A stretch of 64,000 nt of DNA from DASZFV01 sp035549075 (GTDB taxonomy: Bacteria > Myxococcota_A > Polyangia > Fen-1088). The translations under genes and the position numbers were made by a program. The notes beneath the pieces were generated by a model, which was not told where the DNA came from, did not search any database, and saw only the letters and a list, made by a program, of their open reading frames with translations. This document shows, in pieces, positions 58,713-64,000 of the stretch. Each line of letters opens with the position of its first letter. The first letter of the stretch is position 1. The DNA lies in the NCBI GenBank assembly GCA_035549075.1, contig DASZRT010000032.1:85911-149910 (forward strand). The letters run 5' to 3'.

Positions 58713-59507
58713 ATGTCTCGCGCGTTCCCCCTCGCGCTCGGCCTCGCCTGCGTCGTCGCGAGCGCCGCGCGGCCGGCCCACGCCGCCGCCGAGTTCGTGT
58801 ACCGCGGCATCACGCTGCCGCGCGGTGACGTCGCGCTCGACCTCGGGCTCGGCTTCGGTCACGCGCCCATCGACGCCAACCGTTCCTACAACGGCTTCGG
58901 CATGAACCTCGAGATCGCGGGCGGCATCACCCACGAGCTCGAGCTCGGCCTGCGCACGGGCTTCCGCTTCGACGACGACGGCCAGGCGACGCAGGCCGAC
59001 TCGTACGGCCGCGCCTACGAGACCGAGACCTTCGGCACGGGCCACGATCGCGTCGCGAACCCCGAGCTCGAGCTGCGCTGGTCGGTCGCGCGCGGCTCGG
59101 CCGTTCAGATCGCGCTCGAGACGCGCGCCTACCTGCCCTTCGAGACCGGCACGCGCTTCGGCCTCATGTTCGGCGTCCCGCTCGTGCTGCGCCTCGCCAA
59201 CGTCCGCGTCGACACGGGCGTCTACGTGCCGATCCTCTTCTACGATCCGACGGCGACGGCCGTGAGCATCCCCGTTCACCTGTGGATCCAGGCGTCGCCA
59301 TCTTTCTGGCTCGGGCCGCTCTTCGGCCTGCGCATCGACGATCGCACGGGCGGCCCGCGCGAGAAGTACCCGTTCGGGTTCGGCTTCGGCTGGGCCGCGG
59401 CGCGCGCGATCGACCTGCGCACGTGGATCCTCTTCCCTCACCTCAACGGCGACCAAGCGGCGCGCACGTTCGGCGCCGGATTGTCGCTCTCGATCCGCTT
59501 CGAGTAA
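58713..59507 (+). CDS. Outer-membrane beta-barrel protein
   Basis: This 264-aa protein has a signal peptide (about 1-24). Alternating strands follow: GDVALDLGLGFGHAPIDANR, NLEIAGGITHELELGLRTGF, NPELELRWSVARG, VQIALETRAYLPFETGTRFG, YVPILFYDP and PFGFGFGWAAARAIDLRT, ending FGAGLSLSIRFE with a near-C-terminal Phe. It is a transporter-like or OmpW-sized barrel of unknown ligand. Start ATG 58713 has GATAGT 7 nt upstream and no ribosome site. 30 bp separate it from the hybrid kinase gene, so they may be co-transcribed. Confidence 0.75.
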   Translation: MSRAFPLALGLACVVASAARPAHAAAEFVYRGITLPRGDVALDLGLGFGHAPIDANRSYNGFGMNLEIAGGITHELELGLRTGFRFDDDGQATQADSYGRAYETETFGTGHDRVANPELELRWSVARGSAVQIALETRAYLPFETGTRFGLMFGVPLVLRLANVRVDTGVYVPILFYDPTATAVSIPVHLWIQASPSFWLGPLFGLRIDDRTGGPREKYPFGFGFGWAAARAIDLRTWILFPHLNGDQAARTFGAGLSLSIRFE

Positions 59508-59537
59508 CCGCGCGGACGCGTTATCCTCGCCGCCGCC

Positions 59538-61454
59538 ATGGTGGACGTGACCGAGGGGGCGGCAGGAGACGGCGAGGCTGCGGCCGCGCGACGGTTCGAG
59601 CTCTTCTTCGAGCTGTCGCTCGACCTGCTCAGCATCACGGGGCGCGACGGCCGCTTCCGCCGGCTCAACCGCGCCTGGGAAGAGCTGCTCGGTCATCCGC
59701 GCGCCGACCTCTACCGCATGAGCTGGTCGGACCTCGTCCACCCCGACGACCAGGCGCGCACGCTCGACGAGTTTCGCCGAGCCGACAAGACGGCGCGCAT
59801 GTTCTTCGAGAACCGCTACCGCCACAAGGATGGCAGCTACCGCTGGCTCGAGTGGAGCACGATCCGCATCGACGCCGAGGGCGTCTATTACGCGGTCGCG
59901 CGCGACGTCACCGAACGTCGGCGCGAGCAGGAGCGCCTGCGCGCCAGCGAGGCTTACCGCGCCGCCGTCCACGAGGCGTCGACCGACGCCATCGTCGCCT
60001 TCGACGGCGCGGGCCGCGTCGCCGACTTCAACGCCGCCGCCGAGCGCATGTACGGCTATCGCGCCGGCAACGTCGTCGGCCAGCTGTTGCAGGACTTCGC
60101 GATTCCGCCCGACACGCGTGGGGCGTTCCAGGCGGACCTCGCCCGCTACGGCAAGTGCCAGTCGGGCATCGTCGACTTTCGCGTCGAGCGCGTCGGCCTG
60201 CGCGCCGACGGCGCGCGCTTCCCGACCGAGGTCACCGTCACGCGGCTCGCCGACGCGCGCACGCTGTACGCCGCGTTCATCCGCGATCTCACCGACGCCA
60301 AACGCGCCGAAGAAGAGCGACGCAGCCTCGAGAGCCAGTTCCGCCACGCGCAGAAGATGGAGGCCGTGGGCCGCCTCGCCGGCTCGGTCGCGCACGACTT
60401 CGGCGATCTGTTGAACGCGATCTCCGCGTTCGCCGACGCCGCGGGCTCGGCGCTGCAGACGGGCCCGGCGCGCGAGCGCCTCGAACAGATGAAGAAGGCC
60501 ACCGAGCGCGCCGTCGCGCTCGTCGATCAGCTGCTCGCCTTCGGGCGGCGCCAGTCGCTCGCGCCCGAGGTGCTCGACGTCAACGCCATCATCATCGAGC
60601 TCGAGCACATCCTGCGCGGCCTCACGGGCGACGGCGTGACGTTCCAGCTGGTCCTCGATCCCGAGGCGGCCCACGTGCGGGCCGATCCGGCGCAGCTGCA
60701 GCAGGCGCTCGTCAACATCGTCGTCAACGCGCACGAGGCGATGCGAGCCGCGGGCCGCCTGCGCATCACGACGGCGAACGTCACGCTCGCGCCCACGAGC
60801 GCGCCGCCCGGCGTGGGCGCGAAGCCCGGTCCGTACGTGCGCATCTCGATCGAGGACAACGGCTCGGGCATGACGGAAGAGGTCGCGTCGCGCGCCTTCG
60901 AGCCGTTCTTCACGACGAAGGAGGCGACGGGCTCGTCGGGGCTCGGCCTGTCGACGGTGTACGGCATCGTCGCGCAGAGCGGCGGCTTCGTGCGCATCGA
61001 GACGGCGCCCGGGCGCGGCACGATCGTGCACGTGCACCTGCCCGCCGTCGACGAGACGCCCGTGCCCGTGCCCGACGCGCCCGCGCGCGCGACCGTGCTG
61101 TTGGTCGAAGATGATGAGGCCGTGCGCCAGCTCGTGCGCCGCATCTTGGAAGAGCGCGGCTACCAGGTGCTGCTCGCGCGCCATGGCGGCGAGGCGCTCG
61201 AGATCATCCACCAGGTCGATCAACCGATCGAGCTCATGCTCACCGACGCCGTCATGCCCGTGCTGAGCGGGCCCGAGCTCCTGCGGCGCGCGATCGCGCT
61301 GCGGCCCACGATGAAGCTCGCCATCATGTCGGGCTACACCGACAAGCCCGCGTGGACGGGCATCCCCTTCATCGCCAAGCCGTTCACGCCGGCCGAGCTC
61401 TCGAAGCGCGTGCGCGAGATCCTCGACGCGCCCGCGCCGACGCCGCCGAAATGA
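59538..61454 (+). CDS. Hybrid histidine kinase: PAS-PAS-HisKA-HATPase-REC
   Basis: This 638-aa soluble protein has PAS 1 (about 15-130, with PAC motif RYRHKDGSYRWLEWSTIRID), PAS 2 (about 135-258), a phospho-His box with His286 in GRLAGSVAHDFGDLLNAI, and an ATPase domain (N-box NIVVNAHEAM, G-boxes IEDNGSGM and GLGLSTVYGIV). A C-terminal receiver has Asp570 in MLTDAVMPVLSG, acidic pair VEDDEAV and Lys in FIAKPF. The usual NN after AHDF is GD here. Lacking a membrane segment, it senses a cytoplasmic signal. Output partner unknown. TTATCC 11 nt before ATG 59538. Stop overlaps the cupin start (ATGA). Confidence 0.92.
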   Translation: MVDVTEGAAGDGEAAAARRFELFFELSLDLLSITGRDGRFRRLNRAWEELLGHPRADLYRMSWSDLVHPDDQARTLDEFRRADKTARMFFENRYRHKDGSYRWLEWSTIRIDAEGVYYAVARDVTERRREQERLRASEAYRAAVHEASTDAIVAFDGAGRVADFNAAAERMYGYRAGNVVGQLLQDFAIPPDTRGAFQADLARYGKCQSGIVDFRVERVGLRADGARFPTEVTVTRLADARTLYAAFIRDLTDAKRAEEERRSLESQFRHAQKMEAVGRLAGSVAHDFGDLLNAISAFADAAGSALQTGPARERLEQMKKATERAVALVDQLLAFGRRQSLAPEVLDVNAIIIELEHILRGLTGDGVTFQLVLDPEAAHVRADPAQLQQALVNIVVNAHEAMRAAGRLRITTANVTLAPTSAPPGVGAKPGPYVRISIEDNGSGMTEEVASRAFEPFFTTKEATGSSGLGLSTVYGIVAQSGGFVRIETAPGRGTIVHVHLPAVDETPVPVPDAPARATVLLVEDDEAVRQLVRRILEERGYQVLLARHGGEALEIIHQVDQPIELMLTDAVMPVLSGPELLRRAIALRPTMKLAIMSGYTDKPAWTGIPFIAKPFTPAELSKRVREILDAPAPTPPK

Positions 61455-61990
61455 GCGACTTGGAAGCGGCGCTGTCGCGCGAGCCCGCACGCGCGCGCGA
61501 GCTCATCGCGCGCCTCGGCCTCGCGCCGCACCCCGAGCGCGGCTGGTTCGCCGAAACCTACCGCGCGCCGCTCGCGCTCGCGGGCCTGCCCGGCCGGCCC
61601 GGTTCGGCGCCGCGCGCCGCGAGCACGGCGATCTACTTCCTCGTGACGAGCGCCGCGCCGTCGACCTACCTGCACCGCCTGCTGTCCGACGAGGTCTTCC
61701 ACCTCTACGAAGGCGGCCCGATGGACGTGCTCCTGCTGCGCGACGGCTCGCCCGGCGAGGTCGCGCGCCTCGGCCGCGACGTCGCCGCCGGCGAGCGCCC
61801 GCAGATCGTGATCCCCGCCGGCACCTGGTTCGCCGCCGAGCTCGCGCCAGGCGTCGAGCACTGTCTCATCGGATGCACCGTCGCCCCCGGCTTCGACTTC
61901 GCCGACTTCGAGCTCGCCCAAGGCCCCGAGCTCGCGGCGCGTTTCCCGGCTCACGCCGCGCGCATCGCCCGCATGACCCGCCCGGGGTGA
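61451..61990 (+). CDS. Cupin, DUF985 family
   Basis: This 179-aa protein has LIARLGLAPHPERGWFAETYRA, the DUF985 opening motif. STAIYFLVTSAAPSTYLHRL, DEVFHLYEGGPMDVLLL, IVIPAGTWFAAEL and HCLIGCTVAPGFDFADFEL are the cupin strands with conserved His/Glu. It is a metal-binding-type cupin, function unknown (the family is sometimes linked to sugar epimerase-like folds). Start overlaps the kinase stop by 4 nt, so it may be in the same regulatory unit. Confidence 0.88.
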   Translation: MSDLEAALSREPARARELIARLGLAPHPERGWFAETYRAPLALAGLPGRPGSAPRAASTAIYFLVTSAAPSTYLHRLLSDEVFHLYEGGPMDVLLLRDGSPGEVARLGRDVAAGERPQIVIPAGTWFAAELAPGVEHCLIGCTVAPGFDFADFELAQGPELAARFPAHAARIARMTRPG

Positions 61991-62006
61991 CGCGCCCTCC
62001 GGCGCG
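61991..62006. terminator. Hairpin between convergent cupin and BI-1 genes
   Basis: CGCGCC-CTCC-GGCGCG, a perfect 6-bp stem directly after the cupin stop and 4 bp before the convergent gene's stop. Likely bidirectional terminator, though no U-run. Confidence 0.45.
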
Positions 62007-62010
62007 CAGC

Positions 62011-62781
62011 TTAGCTGCGGCGGCGGTCGTTGCCGAAGATGCGGAGCAGGGTGAGGAACAGGTTGATGAAGTTCAGGTACATCGTGAGCGCGCCTTGGAT
62101 GGCGAGCTTGCGGCCCTGGGCGCCCGAGACGTCGTAGGTCTCCGCGAGCTGCTTGAGGCGCGCGGTGTCGTAGGCCGCGAGGCCGGTGAACACGATCACG
62201 CCCATGAAGGTCGTGAGCCAGTAGATCGCGGGGCTGTGCAGGAAGATGTTCACGATCGACGCGAGCACGAGGCCGATGAGGCCCATGAACAGGAACGAGC
62301 CCCACCCGCTGAGATCGCGCTTCGTGACGGCGCCATAGGCGGCGACGCCGCCGAACGCGCCGGCCGTCACGAGGAACGTGCCGCCGATCGACGCGCCCGT
62401 GTAGCGCAGGAAGATGAACGACATCGTCACGCCCATGAGCGCCGAGTACGCGAAGAACATCGCCGCGGCGGCGCCCTCGCTCGCGCGGTTCACGACCGGG
62501 CCGAACGCGAACACCATGCCGAGCTGCGCGAGGAACACGACCATCAGCACGCCGGGGTTGCCGAGGAAGAAGCCGAGCAGCGTCGGGCTCGACGCGATGA
62601 TGACGGCCACGAGGCCCGTGACGCCGAGGCCGAACGCCATCGTGCGGAACACGCGGCCGAGGAACGCGCTCGTCGCGGCGCTCGACGCGCCGGCGTAGCT
62701 GCCGCGCGGGCCGCCACCACCAAAACCACGACCGACGTTGACGCTGCCCACCCGTTCGTTCTCATTCGCGATCCATGCCAT
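62011..62781 (-). CDS. Bax inhibitor-1/YccA family membrane protein
   Basis: This 256-aa protein has a Gly-rich cytoplasmic start (NVGRGFGGGGPRG) and seven hydrophobic segments. Family motifs: FLGRVFRTMAFGLGVTGLVA, FFAYSALMGVTMSFIF, ITKR-type AVTKRDLSGWGSFLFMGLIG, VFTGLAAYDTARLKQL (with the conserved Asp) and GALTMYLNFINLFLTLLRIF. BI-1 family members form pH-sensitive Ca2+ leak pathways or modulate membrane proteases. ATG 62781 is taken; divergent from the carbonic anhydrase. Confidence 0.9.
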   Translation of the reverse strand: MAWIANENERVGSVNVGRGFGGGGPRGSYAGASSAATSAFLGRVFRTMAFGLGVTGLVAVIIASSPTLLGFFLGNPGVLMVVFLAQLGMVFAFGPVVNRASEGAAAAMFFAYSALMGVTMSFIFLRYTGASIGGTFLVTAGAFGGVAAYGAVTKRDLSGWGSFLFMGLIGLVLASIVNIFLHSPAIYWLTTFMGVIVFTGLAAYDTARLKQLAETYDVSGAQGRKLAIQGALTMYLNFINLFLTLLRIFGNDRRRS

Positions 62782-62867
62782 GGCTTTGTCCTAGCACGCG
62801 CGGAGGTCATTCGCACGCGGGCGCCGCGCTCGTGCTACGTTGCGACGCTCGAAGAAGGCTCGAAACA

Positions 62868-63491
62868 ATGTTGACCGCCAAAGAAGCCCTGCAGCGCCTC
62901 CAAGAAGGAAACGTCCGCTTCACCCTCAACGTGCGCGGGCTCGAAGCTCTGCAAAGCCAGATGCGCCGCGCCGAGCTCAGCGAGAGCCAGGAGCCGTTCG
63001 CGATCGTCCTCGGGTGCGCCGACTCGCGCGTGCCGGCCGAGATCGTCTTCGACCAAGGGCTCGGCGACCTGTTCGTCATCCGCATCGCCGGCAACATCGT
63101 CGCGCCCTCGGGCATCGGCAGCGTCGAGTTCGCGGCGGCGCGCTTCGGCACGCCGCTCGTCGTCGTGCTCGGCCACTCGCGCTGCGGCGCCATCCTCGCG
63201 ACGCTCGAAGAGCTGCGCCGCCCCACCGAGAACCAGTCGCGCAATTTGCGCTCGATCGTCGATCGCGTGCGCCCCTCGGTCGAGAACCTGCTGCACGGCG
63301 CGCCGCTCCCCGCCGACGAGATCGTGCGCGAGGCCGTTCGCGCCAACATCCGCGCCTCGGTCGCCAACCTGCGCAAGGGCTCCGACATCCTCGAGCAGCT
63401 CATCCAAGAGGGCCGCCTCACGATCGTGGGCGCCGAATACTCGCTCGAGACCGGCGTCGTCGAGTTCTTCGACGGCGTCCCCCCCGGCTGA
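62868..63491 (+). CDS. Beta-class carbonic anhydrase
   Basis: This 207-aa protein has the zinc ligands C50 (VLGCADSRVPAEIVFDQGLG, with the Asp52-Arg54 dyad), H103 and C106 (VLGHSRCGAIL). GDLFVIRIAGNIVAP, GSVEFAAARFG and the C-terminal IVGAEYSLETGVVEFF are family-typical. It interconverts CO2 and bicarbonate in the cytoplasm. ATG 62868 follows a GAAGAAGG-type ribosome site. A GGACGG-stem hairpin follows the stop. Confidence 0.94.
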   Translation: MLTAKEALQRLQEGNVRFTLNVRGLEALQSQMRRAELSESQEPFAIVLGCADSRVPAEIVFDQGLGDLFVIRIAGNIVAPSGIGSVEFAAARFGTPLVVVLGHSRCGAILATLEELRRPTENQSRNLRSIVDRVRPSVENLLHGAPLPADEIVREAVRANIRASVANLRKGSDILEQLIQEGRLTIVGAEYSLETGVVEFFDGVPPG

Positions 63492-63501
63492 CCCTCATCC
63501 T

Positions 63502-63525
63502 CCGTCCCATCTCACCGGCGGACGG
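63502..63525 (+). terminator. Hairpin after carbonic anhydrase
   Basis: CCGTCC (63502-63507) pairs with GGACGG (63520-63525) across a 12-nt loop, 11 nt after the stop codon. Modest terminator evidence. Confidence 0.35.
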
Positions 63526-63544
63526 GGTTCTATTGTCGGGCGGC

Positions 63545-63985
63545 GGGCGCTCGCGGGAACGGGTCCTGCCGCTGCGGGGTCCTCCCCGCTGAAAATTTTT
63601 TCCTCGGGTCCGCGAGGGACTCGGGCTCGGCGCTGCGAGCGGACGCGAGCTCCATGGACTCGCCTCGGCAAAAAATTTCTCATCGGGGTCCCCCCCCTAC
63701 GCGTCACCCGTTCCCGCTCGCTTCCCGCCGCCGGCACGACGAACCCGATCCCGCCAAACTGGATCCGGCCATGACGGACCTGAATCGGGACGATCGGGTC
63801 GTGTTGTTTGCGGGGTGTAGCCCGTGGAACGGGTGGCAGTGAGGGAAGGGGCCCGCTGAAGCTTTTTTTCGCGGGTCCATGGGGATCCGTCCGCTCGCAG
63901 CGACGAGCGCGAGTCCCTCGAGGCCCGAAAAAAAGTTCAGTGGGAAGGGATCGCCGAGCTGACAGGACCCGTTCCGCGGGATGCA
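63545..63985. repeat. Gene-free nested inverted-repeat element
   Basis: No plausible gene lies from 63492 to the window end; short open frames here look unlike the neighbouring genes. Instead two diverged copies of one unit of about 100 bp face each other: left 63584-63688, right 63848-63944 (reverse). Shared parts include GAGGGACTCG, GCTGCGAGCGGACG and CCATGGAC, and each unit is bounded by runs of T and A with CCCGCTGAA / TTCAgyGGG-type ends. Outer arms GGAACGGGTCCTG (63556-63568) and its complement (63963-63975) also pair. The centre holds more dyads. The element may extend past the window. Confidence 0.7.
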
Positions 63986-64000
63986 CCCCGCCCTCACCCG

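Noticed and set aside
58674..61490. A minus-strand open frame of about 938 codons
   Set aside because: Opposite the outer-membrane protein and hybrid kinase, which have clear domains. Low-complexity Arg/Ala/Glu composition; shadow of high-GC third positions.
63654..63842. Small open frames in the terminal repeat region
   Set aside because: They start inside inverted-repeat arms, lack ribosome sites and have no recognisable protein pattern.

Overview
The window is a contiguous, very GC-rich (roughly 70 %) chromosomal stretch that looks like a myxobacterium-type genome (Myxococcota, probably a Polyangia/Nannocystis-like lineage). The signs are many lipoproteins with long Gly/Thr/Ser linkers of the GGTGG type, three proteins with a MYXO-CTERM-like C-terminus, MopE-type metal-binding repeats, a Ser/Thr kinase with a periplasmic tail, a hybrid histidine kinase and a secreted caspase-like protein. 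No rRNA, tRNA, CRISPR array, transposase or phage gene is visible. Taxonomy is inferred from gene content only.

Layout. (a) 1-5.0 kb: a partial PQQ-type sugar dehydrogenase, murC and ftsQ (wall and division), and an IlvD/Edd sugar-acid dehydratase. (b) 5.0-11.6 kb: a protein O-mannosyltransferase, then exported or lipid-anchored carbohydrate-related proteins. (c) 11.7-26.6 kb: a surface-polysaccharide island (gmd; ABC export wzm/wzt; CDP-glucose route rfbF/rfbG; DegT aminotransferase; C-methyltransferase; 3,5-epimerase; one GT2). Inside it lies a translationally coupled five-gene block on the minus strand: ATP-grasp, amidohydrolase, PLP aminotransferase, methyltransferase and CmcI-like. The island is bracketed by an eboC-type prenyltransferase and a frameshifted eboA. 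(d) 26.6-36 kb: a sugar-acid uptake and catabolism operon (porin, two SMP-30 lactonases, binding lipoprotein, MFS carrier), with a KDPG-type aldolase divergent from it. (e) 36-46.6 kb: an AbiEi-like regulator, a DUF4139 lipoprotein, two giant Cys-rich MYXO-CTERM surface proteins and a Ser/Thr kinase. (f) 46.7-51.7 kb: ECF sigma, anti-sigma, caspase/beta-barrel and flanking lipoproteins. (g) 51.8-64 kb: PilZ, HelD-like helicase, CPBP protease, MiaB, outer-membrane protein, hybrid kinase, cupin, Bax-inhibitor-1 family protein and beta-carbonic anhydrase, ending in a gene-free, nested inverted-repeat element.

How the parts fit. The sugar dehydrogenase, lactonases, IlvD/Edd dehydratase and KDPG-type aldolase form a plausible non-phosphorylative or Entner-Doudoroff-like route for an aldose, fed by the porin, binding protein and MFS carrier. 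The island would make and export a glycan by the ABC-dependent route, with an unusual modified sugar. The ECF/anti-sigma/caspase cluster looks like a cell-surface signalling module. Several genes have a -10-like hexamer only 6-7 nt before the start codon and no Shine-Dalgarno sequence, suggesting leaderless transcripts. Two stop-codon-linked double hairpins with compensating stem changes suggest a small family of structured repeats.
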